Source: Cytophagales bacterium
Lineage (GTDB): Bacteria; Bacteroidota; Bacteroidia; Cytophagales; Cyclobacteriaceae
Direction of reading: 5' to 3'
Assembly: GCA_024643485.1 (NCBI GenBank)
Contig: JAHEMU010000008.1
Span: forward strand, 1-19,133
DNA: 19,133 nucleotides
Below the pieces are notes generated by a model. It saw only the letters and a program-made list of their open reading frames with translations. It did no database searches and was not told the origin of the DNA. The translations under genes were made by a program, and so were the position numbers. Shown in pieces: positions 1 to 6,469 of this stretch (position 1 is its first letter; each line of letters begins with the position of its first letter).

Positions 1-408
1 AGTAACATATTAGAGGGTATTTTCGGCGCAATGAATGTGGCAGGATGGTTTATTGGTCTGTTTGCCATGTTAATTGGTGGTTTTGGAATCGCTAATATTA
101 TGTTTGTTTCTGTGAAAGAGCGAACAAGGATTGTTGGAATTCAAAAGTCTGTAGGTGCTAAGAATTACTTTATCTTATTTCAATTTCTCTTTGAGGCGAT
201 CTTTTTATGTGTGCTAGGGGGTTTAGGTGGATTGTTTTTGGTGTTTTTAATTACGCTGATTCCAATGGGAACGCTTGAAGTGGCACTGTCATTCAAAAAT
301 ATCTTATTGGGGATTGGTGTATCAGCAACCATAGGAATTATCTCTGGGATTATCCCAGCAGCAATTGCCGCTCGTTTGGATCCCGTAATAGCGATAAGGT
401 CTAATTAA
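1..408 (+). CDS. ABC transporter permease, FtsX/MacB type, C-terminal part (5' end cut by window)
   Basis: The reading frame is open to the first base of the window, so this is the tail of a longer gene; the ATG at 31 is internal. The visible 135 residues hold three hydrophobic segments. The first is followed by the cytoplasmic stretch S-V-K-E-R-T-R-I-V-G-I-Q-K-S-V-G-A-K, which matches the coupling-loop signature of FtsX/MacB-family permeases (usually ERTxEIGIRKAxGA). The last helix ends in A-A-R-L-D-P-V-I-A-I-R, the usual family terminus. Known for the family: it forms inner-membrane dimers with a LolD/MacB-like ATPase and moves lipoproteins, peptides or drugs, or signals to cell-wall hydrolases, without passing substrate through the permease itself. 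The substrate cannot be told from this end. The partner ATPase, if adjacent, lies outside the window. The gene stops 15 bp before a terminator shared with recA. Confidence 0.88.
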   Translation, partial: SNILEGIFGAMNVAGWFIGLFAMLIGGFGIANIMFVSVKERTRIVGIQKSVGAKNYFILFQFLFEAIFLCVLGGLGGLFLVFLITLIPMGTLEVALSFKNILLGIGVSATIGIISGIIPAAIAARLDPVIAIRSN

Positions 409-423
409 ATTATTAGAAGAAAT

Positions 424-461
424 AAAAAAGGAGAAGCTGGAATCCCAACTTCTCCTTTTTT
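424..461. terminator. Bidirectional intrinsic terminator between ABC permease and recA
   Basis: A perfect 13-bp inverted repeat (424-436 with 449-461) reads AAAAAAGGAGAAG / CTTCTCCTTTTTT. Three further pairs inside it (438-440 with 445-447) enclose an AATC loop. The arm ends give a run of T on either strand, so the hairpin can terminate both the permease transcript and the oppositely oriented recA transcript, whose stop lies at 479. Confidence 0.9.
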
Positions 462-478
462 ATTTATAATAGAATGGT

Positions 479-1504
479 TTATTCTTCTTCAACAACTACT
501 GGCGGAGTAATTCCTGCAACCATATCTTTTATTTTTTTCTCAATTTCTTCAGTTAACTCTGGATTGTCTTTCAAGATATCCTTAACAGATTCTCTTCCCT
601 GTCCAAGTTTATTGCCTTCATAAGAAAACCACGATCCGGCCTTTTTTATGATATTGAGTTCTACCCCTAAATCGAGGATCTCTCCAACTTTCGATATTCC
701 CTGACCATAGATGATATCGAATTCGACTACTTTAAATGGAGGCGCAACCTTATTTTTTACGACTTTAACTCTGGTGCGATTTCCAGTAACATCGTTATTG
801 CTCTCTTTGATTTGAGCTAATCGACGAATATCTAAACGTACAGAAGCATAAAATTTTAGCGCGTTACCACCTGTTGTTGTTTCAGGATTCCCAAACATAA
901 CCCCGATTTTTTCTCGTAATTGGTTAATAAATATACAAGAGCAACCTGTTTTATTAATAGTACCAGTTAGTTTTCTCAAAGCTTGAGACATTAATCTCGC
1001 TTGTAAACCCATTTTACTGTCTCCCATTTCGCCTTCCAATTCTCCCTTAGGAACTAAGGCTGCTACAGAGTCAATTACAATTATATCAATAGCACCTGAA
1101 CGAATAAGATGTTCAGCAATTTCTAAAGCTTGCTCTCCATTGTCAGGTTGAGAAATCAAAAGATTTTCGGTATCTATTCCTAACTTTTCGGCGTAGGTTT
1201 TATCAAAAGCATGTTCAGCATCAATGAATGCTGCAATTCCACCTTTAGCTTGAGCCTCTGCAATGCAGTGCATGGCCAAGGTCGTTTTTCCACTGGATTC
1301 TGGCCCGTAAATTTCAACTATACGACCACGAGGTATCCCACCTACCCCTAATGCGATATCCAACCCTAAACTTCCGGTTGAAATGGCAGGGATATCAACA
1401 ATATTCTCATCACTCAATTTCATCACTGTTCCTTTTCCGTAGGTTTTTTCCAGTTTGTCGATAGTGAGCTGTAATGCTTTTAATTTTTCTGTACGATCGT
1501 TCAT
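479..1504 (-). CDS. recA: Recombinase RecA
   Basis: RecA is the cytoplasmic ATP-dependent recombinase. It coats single-stranded DNA, carries out homologous pairing and strand exchange, and triggers LexA self-cleavage where an SOS system exists. The 341-residue length is normal for the family. Visible motifs are Walker A G-P-E-S-S-G-K-T-T at 67-75, the catalytic Glu in I-D-A-E-H-A at about 97, Walker B I-I-V-I-D-S-V at 141-147, DNA-binding loop L1 (E-G-E-M-G-D-S-K-M-G) at about 157-166, and loop L2 (F-G-N-P-E-T-T-T-G-G-N-A-L-K-F) at about 204-218. The C-terminus is short and acidic (V-V-V-E-E-E), as in many RecAs. The ATG at 1504 gives the standard N-terminus. It is a single-gene unit ending at the terminator at 424-461. 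I could not find a convincing LexA-like operator or a perfect TAnnTTTG box upstream. Confidence 0.99.
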   Translation of the reverse strand: MNDRTEKLKALQLTIDKLEKTYGKGTVMKLSDENIVDIPAISTGSLGLDIALGVGGIPRGRIVEIYGPESSGKTTLAMHCIAEAQAKGGIAAFIDAEHAFDKTYAEKLGIDTENLLISQPDNGEQALEIAEHLIRSGAIDIIVIDSVAALVPKGELEGEMGDSKMGLQARLMSQALRKLTGTINKTGCSCIFINQLREKIGVMFGNPETTTGGNALKFYASVRLDIRRLAQIKESNNDVTGNRTRVKVVKNKVAPPFKVVEFDIIYGQGISKVGEILDLGVELNIIKKAGSWFSYEGNKLGQGRESVKDILKDNPELTEEIEKKIKDMVAGITPPVVVEEE

Positions 1505-1785
1505 TTTTATATGATTTAATGCTGTTACGCTTATTCTATTCTTTCGGTGGCAATTTAATGCTTCGTGTTTTAATTTACTCAGTATTAAATATTTAAAATT
1601 CTATGCAATACTAAAAAATAAAAACTAAAAATATTAGTAAAACCTAAAAAAATTAGTAAATAATTTTTAAATTCACCCTTATTACCTCCGCTTTTTGGTG
1701 TTTTTGCTAAAATTAATATCAAAAGGTGAGGGATTTATTCTGTCAGATACAATTATAATTGAATAAACATTTGTTATTTTGGAGC
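1505..1785. other. A/T-rich divergent intergenic region between recA and the barrel-protein gene
   Basis: This 281-bp stretch has no credible ORF. The section 1600-1675 is almost pure A/T with short repeats: ATTAGTAAA occurs at 1633-1641 and again at 1652-1660. It also has an 8-bp inverted repeat, AAAAATTA / TAATTTTT (1648-1655 with 1661-1668, loop GTAAA). Both flanking genes should be transcribed from here, but no perfect TAnnTTTG box was found for either. A one-mismatch match (TTATTTTG, 1774-1781) sits too close to the ATG at 1786 to be convincing. Confidence 0.6.
1648..1668. repeat. 8-bp inverted repeat, loop GTAAA
   Basis: AAAAATTA (1648-1655) and TAATTTTT (1661-1668) are perfect inverted repeats around GTAAA. 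The core AATTAGTAAATAATT (1651-1665) differs by one base from the core of a second dyad at 9339-9359. It may be an operator or simply A/T-rich chance. Confidence 0.4.
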
Positions 1786-2904
1786 ATGAAATCGAGTTAC
1801 CTTTTACTATTTCTGTCTTTTATTTCGTTTCAATTATACTCCCAATTGAATAACAATGCCTTTATAGTTATTGATTCAATCGCTGAGAATAAGGTTGGAG
1901 AAATTAATTTAAAAATAGGGGCTTTAGGGTTCACTAAAAACAATGAATATTTCAACGGAATTGCCGACGGCTATACCCTTTTTGGTTCACAGTTATACCC
2001 TGAACTTGAGTACACCCTTAATTCACAATTTAAAGTAAATGCTGGTGTTTTTATAAGAGATGATTGGGGCAACCCTGGAGTAGAACAAATTATCCCTACC
2101 CTTACCATGCGAGCAAAATATCAAGGGCTAGAAATTATTTTAGGTGCGCTAGACGGAGCGGTTGCACATCAGTTAATTGAACCATTGTACGATTTTGAAC
2201 GTGTGTTATTAAATCGAATAGAACAGGGCGTTCAATTCAAAATAAAAACACCAAATGGATTTGTTGGTGATTTATGGGTGGAATGGGAAACTATGTTATA
2301 TAAAGGTGAGCCAAAACAGGAAGAGGTGTATGGGGGGTGGTCTTCGTCAATTCCAATTAAAAATCATTGGAAAATTCCTATTCAATTTTTGGTTTACCAT
2401 CAAGGGGGTTCATTTGATAGTAGTCCAGATCCACTCAAAACCATCACTAATTTAGCAGTGGGAGTGGTTAGAAATGATCGGATGTCGGGCAAACTAAAAT
2501 CGTTAGAAAATTCTTTTTATTACCTTAATTTCAAGGATTTTTCGAATGTATCTCAATTGACGTATAATCGCGGCGATGGTTTCTATTTCAATTCTTCCTT
2601 GAATTTCCATAATGGCATGCAGCTTATGTTGAGTTATTGGGAAGGTCATGAATTTATCAGTTTAATTGGAGGGGCATTATACCCTTCGGTATCTTCTACT
2701 TATAAGCGGCCTGATTTTACGAGGCCTCTTCGGCAATTGCTGATTTTTAGATTGCTCCATGATATTCCATTAGGCAATGGAGTCATTCTTACCACGAGAT
2801 TTGAACCTCTGTACGACTTTCAACGGCAGAAATTTGAATTTTCGCATGGATTATATATACAGTTTGGAGAGGAATTTCATTTATGGAAAAAAAGAAGGGA
2901 TTAA
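1786..2904 (+). CDS. Exported hypothetical protein, probable outer-membrane beta-barrel
   Basis: I do not recognise the family. The 372-residue product from the ATG at 1786 begins with a clear Sec signal peptide (M-K-S-S-Y-L-L-L-F-L-S-F-I-S-F-Q-L-Y-S-Q, cut probably after S-Q). An in-frame TTG at 1759 would add nine residues ahead of it. I prefer the ATG because it starts directly at the signal peptide. The mature part is rich in alternating aromatic and polar strands (for example residues Y-P-E-L-E-Y-T-L-N and G-L-Y-I-Q-F-G) and ends in a strand-like aromatic segment, which suggests an outer-membrane barrel of roughly porin type. The motif E-P-L-Y-D-F occurs twice, near the middle and near the C-terminus. 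The downstream aminopeptidase gene starts inside this one (22-nt overlap, different frame), implying co-transcription and probably translational coupling. The barrel assignment is inference from composition only. Confidence 0.72.
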   Translation: MKSSYLLLFLSFISFQLYSQLNNNAFIVIDSIAENKVGEINLKIGALGFTKNNEYFNGIADGYTLFGSQLYPELEYTLNSQFKVNAGVFIRDDWGNPGVEQIIPTLTMRAKYQGLEIILGALDGAVAHQLIEPLYDFERVLLNRIEQGVQFKIKTPNGFVGDLWVEWETMLYKGEPKQEEVYGGWSSSIPIKNHWKIPIQFLVYHQGGSFDSSPDPLKTITNLAVGVVRNDRMSGKLKSLENSFYYLNFKDFSNVSQLTYNRGDGFYFNSSLNFHNGMQLMLSYWEGHEFISLIGGALYPSVSSTYKRPDFTRPLRQLLIFRLLHDIPLGNGVILTTRFEPLYDFQRQKFEFSHGLYIQFGEEFHLWKKRRD

Positions 2905-3920
2905 AAATTATCGCTTTCATTTTACTGCTCCTGTTGATGTCGTTCGTGGTCGTGCAATTGGAGTGGGTTATCTATGGGGTAAGACAAGGCATGGGCCAAT
3001 ATCACTTGATTTCGAATGCTCAAAAAGTTGTTGATTTATTAGAAAAGGAAGAAATCTCAGACTCCATAAAGTCAAAACTTCGGTTAATTGAAAATGTAAA
3101 GAAATACGGATTGGATTCGCTGGGTTTGGCGGATAGTGATATTTATAAGTCTGTTTACGACCAAAAAGGGGAGCCTGTTATGTTTGTCGTTACAGCTTGT
3201 CAACCGTTCCAACTCATCCCATATGAATGGGAGATACCCTTAGCTGGTACATTTCCATATAGGGGGTATTTTGATAAAGAATTTGCTATTCGTGAAAGAG
3301 AAAAGCTGAAGGAAATGGGTCTTGATGCAAGTATCCGCTTAGTAGATGGTTGGTCAACTTTGGGAATCATAGAAAATCCATTGTTGAGTGAAAACTTGAA
3401 TAGAACGGAAGGTGATTTAGTTAATCTTGTTTTGCATGAAGTATCGCACGAAACGATTTACATTCGGAATGAAACAACACTTAATGAAAATTTAGCCACT
3501 TTTATTGGAGATGAAGGCACAATGAGATATTTACAAACTGTTTATGGCAAAGATTCAAAAGAAATGAAGGCCTATCTAAAATCGGAGTCAGATAGTCAGA
3601 ATTTTGTAAAACACATGGTAAGGGGAGCGGGGCTCCTAGATGAGTTGTATCTCACGTTTAATAACGCGATGTCAATGGAAGAGAAAAAAGAAGAAAAGGA
3701 ACTGCTGATTGGACGTATAATTGATTCAATGGATACACTTCAGCTCACCAATTTTCAAAAAGTAAAAGAGATGTTCAATGAATTTTCCCCTGATAACACC
3801 TATTTCATGTCCTTTATCAGGTATCAATCAAAACAGAATTATTTTTATGACACCTTACAACAAGTATATGAAAATAATTTGCCCTTATATATTCAACATC
3901 TGAAGAGTGTTTATAATTAG
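2883..3920 (+). CDS. Membrane-anchored putative zinc aminopeptidase (PF10023 family)
   Basis: A gluzincin-type metalloprotease signature is visible: H-E-V-S-H at residues 185-189 (zinc-binding His185 and His189, catalytic Glu186), followed by N-E-N at 201-203 with Glu202 as the likely third zinc ligand. The surrounding pattern L-V-L-H-E-V-S-H-E-T-I-Y-I ... T-L-N-E-N-L-A-T-F-I matches the family annotated as putative aminopeptidase (PF10023). A single N-terminal hydrophobic segment (about 9-25) after the basic start M-E-K-K-K suggests a signal anchor, with the catalytic domain in the periplasm. Proteobacterial relatives are often lipoproteins, but no lipobox Cys is present here. The length of 345 residues is normal. 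The start overlaps the upstream barrel gene by 22 nt. The natural substrate of this family is not established to my knowledge. Confidence 0.85.
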   Translation: MEKKKGLKIIAFILLLLLMSFVVVQLEWVIYGVRQGMGQYHLISNAQKVVDLLEKEEISDSIKSKLRLIENVKKYGLDSLGLADSDIYKSVYDQKGEPVMFVVTACQPFQLIPYEWEIPLAGTFPYRGYFDKEFAIREREKLKEMGLDASIRLVDGWSTLGIIENPLLSENLNRTEGDLVNLVLHEVSHETIYIRNETTLNENLATFIGDEGTMRYLQTVYGKDSKEMKAYLKSESDSQNFVKHMVRGAGLLDELYLTFNNAMSMEEKKEEKELLIGRIIDSMDTLQLTNFQKVKEMFNEFSPDNTYFMSFIRYQSKQNYFYDTLQQVYENNLPLYIQHLKSVYN

Positions 3921-3938
3921 TGGTATATTAAGTTTATG

Positions 3939-3973
3939 TTAAGAAATGAAGATGCTTCAAGTTGTTTTCTTAA
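3939..3973. repeat. Nested dyad upstream of the response-regulator gene
   Basis: An outer 8-bp inverted repeat, TTAAGAAA (3939-3946) with TTTCTTAA (3966-3973), encloses an inner one, TGAAG (3947-3951) with CTTCA (3955-3959). It lies immediately upstream of the -7 box at 3981-3988 and covers the likely -33 region, so it could be an operator. There is no T-run after it, which argues against a terminator for the aminopeptidase gene. Confidence 0.45.
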
Positions 3974-3980
3974 AACATTT

Positions 3981-3988
3981 TACTTTTG
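3981..3988 (+). promoter_or_regulatory. -7 promoter element TACTTTTG for the two-component operon
   Basis: TACTTTTG is a perfect match to the Bacteroidota -7 consensus TAnnTTTG. A TTG at 3962-3964 lies 16 nt upstream, slightly shorter than the usual 17-23 for the -33 element. Transcription would start near 3995, leaving a leader of only about ten bases before the ATG at 4005. Confidence 0.7.
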
Positions 3989-4004
3989 TTAAAAGAGAAA
4001 TTTC

Positions 4005-4703
4005 ATGGAAATAGAAAAGGCATTCAAAATACTCGTTGTAGATGATGAAAAAGTGATCCTTCAATTTCTGGAATATAACCTATCTAAAAGTGGATTTGAA
4101 GTTTACACAACTCATGAGAGTTTACAGGCAGTCGATATAGCAAAAAAGGTTCAGCCAGATTTAATTTTACTCGATATCATGATGCCCCAACAAGACGGGA
4201 TAGAAACTTGTAGGCAATTAAGGTCCTACTCAGAACTTAAAAATACGCTGATATTTTTTCTCACCGCTCGAGCGGAGGAGTATTCAGAAGTAGCGGCATT
4301 CGATGTTGGAGCTGATGATTATATCGTTAAGCCAATAAAACCTAGAGCGTTGATTAGTAGGTTAAATGCAGTTTTGAGGAAAAAGGAAGAAAACACACCT
4401 CGAAATGAAACCATCGAAATCCGAGATTTAATAATTGACAAATCGACTTATACTGTATCTCGCGCAGGCGAAGAGTTCTCTTTACCTAAAAAGGAATTTG
4501 AATTGCTTTATTTTTTAGCACAGAATCACATCAAAGTATTTGATAGAGAAGAGTTGTTGAATAAAATTTGGGGAACGGATGTATTTGTGGTGGCGAGAAC
4601 GGTAGATGTACATATTCGGAAAGTGCGTGAAAAACTAGGGGATGATTATATCATTACTGTAAAAGGAGTAGGGTATCGATTTGCTGAAAATCCAAAAGCA
4701 TGA
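4005..4703 (+). CDS. OmpR/PhoB-family DNA-binding response regulator
   Basis: This is a 232-residue transcription regulator of a two-component system. The N-terminal receiver domain (about 7-122) has the acidic pair Asp13/Asp14, the phospho-acceptor Asp57 in L-L-D-I-M-M-P, the switch Thr87 in F-L-T-A-R and the conserved Lys109 in I-V-K-P. The C-terminal winged-helix domain (about 135-230) shows the OmpR-type signature F-E-L-L-Y-F-L-A ... V-D-V-H-I-R-K-V-R-E-K-L-G ... V-K-G-V-G-Y-R-F. The family binds direct repeats near promoters when phosphorylated. Overall it resembles the PhoB branch, but the regulon cannot be read from the sequence. It has its own promoter (-7 box at 3981) and overlaps the histidine kinase gene by 4 nt (ATGA), so the pair is translationally coupled. 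Confidence 0.95.
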   Translation: MEIEKAFKILVVDDEKVILQFLEYNLSKSGFEVYTTHESLQAVDIAKKVQPDLILLDIMMPQQDGIETCRQLRSYSELKNTLIFFLTARAEEYSEVAAFDVGADDYIVKPIKPRALISRLNAVLRKKEENTPRNETIEIRDLIIDKSTYTVSRAGEEFSLPKKEFELLYFLAQNHIKVFDREELLNKIWGTDVFVVARTVDVHIRKVREKLGDDYIITVKGVGYRFAENPKA

Positions 4704-5719
4704 AACGAGGACCCTTATTATATAGCATTCTCTTAAGTTTAATATCTGGAGTAATAGGTTTTCTGATTGGATTCATCAGTGGTTTGCCTTTTTCTGAATA
4801 TCCTTTTATCATTCCGGCTGTTTTTGTGGGCACTTTTATACCCGCCAGAATCATTTTTGGTTTTGCATATAAAAACGTAATTGAAATAGAAGAGCTGTTA
4901 AAAAATAGCGAGGTTCAAATCAAAGGAAAATCTAAGGATCCGGTTAGCCGTCTGAATTACCTTATTAAGCAATATGTTGATATAAAAGAGTCTGAAATTG
5001 AGAACTATAAAAAGCTAATTCATTTTCGACGGGAATTTATTGCCAATGTTTCGCACGAACTTAAAACCCCATTATTTGCTGCGCAAGGATTCGTGCATAC
5101 CCTTCTCGATGGTGCAATTAAAGACAAAACTGTTCGAAAAAAATTCCTAAAAAAGGCAGCTAAAAGTCTTGATAATTTGGAATTACTCGTTCAGGATTTG
5201 TTAGTGCTTTCTCAAATTGAATCTGGTGAGATCAAAATGAATTTCGAGTATTTCAGTTTAGAAAAACTCATTTTGGATATCTTAGCTCAATTTGAAAACC
5301 GCGCGGAAGACAAGCAAATTGTCATTTCATTTACTTCAGATGCGGAAATTGAAGACACCTCAGTTTTTGGAGATTGGCAGCGAATTCAGCAGGTGTTAAA
5401 TAATCTACTTTCAAACGCACTCAATTATACGGATGAAGGAGGTGAGGTAGAGATTCAAATTTCAGAAGAGGATGATAAATTAAGAGTTTCTGTAAGTGAC
5501 ACAGGGATTGGAATACCTGATGAGGATTTAGGTCGTATTTTTGAGCGGTTTTATAGAGTGGATAAAAGTAGAAGTAGAGAAAAAGGAGGAACAGGGTTAG
5601 GACTGGCGATTGTAAAGCATATTCTCGATGTTCATCATACGGAGATATCAGTTAAAAGTAAAGTAGGTGAAGGAACTGTATTTTCATTTTTACTTTCAAA
5701 AGAAGAATATACCTACTAA
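4700..5719 (+). CDS. Sensor histidine kinase, PhoR-like, with minimal sensor region
   Basis: This is the cognate kinase of the upstream response regulator. Residues about 7-28 and 34-56 form two membrane helices separated by only about five to eight residues, so there is essentially no periplasmic sensor domain. I see no HAMP or PAS domain between the second helix and the dimerisation domain. The catalytic core is complete: H-box F-I-A-N-V-S-H-E-L-K-T-P-L with phospho-acceptor His119, N-box N-N-L-L-S-N-A-L-N-Y-T around Asn239, G1 box D-T-G-I-G-I-P at 267-273, F box F-E-R-F-Y-R-V-D at 281-288 and G2 box G-G-T-G-L-G-L-A-I at 296-304. The core resembles PhoR/ResE-type kinases. The signal is probably sensed within the membrane or through a partner protein. 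The start ATG overlaps the regulator stop. Confidence 0.95.
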   Translation: MKRGPLLYSILLSLISGVIGFLIGFISGLPFSEYPFIIPAVFVGTFIPARIIFGFAYKNVIEIEELLKNSEVQIKGKSKDPVSRLNYLIKQYVDIKESEIENYKKLIHFRREFIANVSHELKTPLFAAQGFVHTLLDGAIKDKTVRKKFLKKAAKSLDNLELLVQDLLVLSQIESGEIKMNFEYFSLEKLILDILAQFENRAEDKQIVISFTSDAEIEDTSVFGDWQRIQQVLNNLLSNALNYTDEGGEVEIQISEEDDKLRVSVSDTGIGIPDEDLGRIFERFYRVDKSRSREKGGTGLGLAIVKHILDVHHTEISVKSKVGEGTVFSFLLSKEEYTY

Positions 5720-5752
5720 TTTAATCTATTGGTTTACATTTAATTGCTAATT

Positions 5753-6469
5753 ATGATACGCAGAGACTGGATAAAATTACTCGCTGCATCTTCCGCGGCC
5801 ACCATGTTGCCTATTCCCTCCTTAACCGCGGGGCCATTTGAAGGAAGGAGAATTTTATTTCAAGGTGATTCCATTACAGATGCCGGAAGAAATAAGGAAA
5901 TCAATGAGGCAAATAATATTCAAGCATTGGGTTACGGTTATAGCGCCCTAATTTCTGCCCAACTAATTAGTGACAATAAAGAATTTCAAATTTATAATAA
6001 GGGAATCAGTGGGCATAAAGTGTTTCAATTGATTGATCGTTGGCAAAAAGATGCTATTGATATAAAACCTGATGTGATAAGCATTTTAATTGGGGTAAAT
6101 GATTTCTGGCATACTTTGTCGAATGGATACGAAGGTACGGTTGAAACTTATATCGATGATTACAGAAAATTAATTGACCAAACACTCACGGCCTTACCCA
6201 AGGTGAAAATCATAATTTGTGAACCATTTGTCGTAGAAGGGGGCACTGCCATTACTCCTGAGTGGACGCCCGCATTTGATGGTTATAAAAAAGGATCCTT
6301 GGCCATTTCAAAAGAATTCAAACTTCCTTTTGTTCCTTTTCAAGAATATTTTAACCGAGCGTTGAAATCGGCTCCTGCTTCTTATTGGTGTCCGGATGGT
6401 GTTCACCCTTCAATTGCTGGGTCTACTTTAATGGCTAAAGCATGGATGGAAACCTTTAAACGAATTTAA
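5753..6469 (+). CDS. Exported SGNH/GDSL-type hydrolase (esterase/lipase family)
   Basis: This is a 238-residue hydrolase of the SGNH superfamily, which removes acyl or acetyl groups from carbohydrates, lipids or other esters. Block I is G-D-S-I-T-D with nucleophile Ser40; block II Gly lies in N-K-G-I-S-G-H; block III is G-V-N-D with Asn116; block V is P-D-G-V-H-P with Asp215 and His218. The N-terminus M-I-R-R-D-W-I-K-L-L followed by an Ala/Ser-rich hydrophobic stretch is a twin-arginine (Tat) signal, so folding occurs before export. I chose the ATG at 5753 over the in-frame TTG at 5744 because it places the twin arginines at the very N-terminus. It lies 33 bp after the kinase gene and may share its transcript. 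Its 3' end overlaps the recQ end by 4 nt. The substrate is unknown. Confidence 0.9.
   Translation: MIRRDWIKLLAASSAATMLPIPSLTAGPFEGRRILFQGDSITDAGRNKEINEANNIQALGYGYSALISAQLISDNKEFQIYNKGISGHKVFQLIDRWQKDAIDIKPDVISILIGVNDFWHTLSNGYEGTVETYIDDYRKLIDQTLTALPKVKIIICEPFVVEGGTAITPEWTPAFDGYKKGSLAISKEFKLPFVPFQEYFNRALKSAPASYWCPDGVHPSIAGSTLMAKAWMETFKRI

Noticed and set aside
1505..1620. Search for an SOS/LexA operator upstream of recA
   Set aside because: No dyad resembling known LexA boxes was found near the recA start, and LexA motifs are poorly defined in this phylum.
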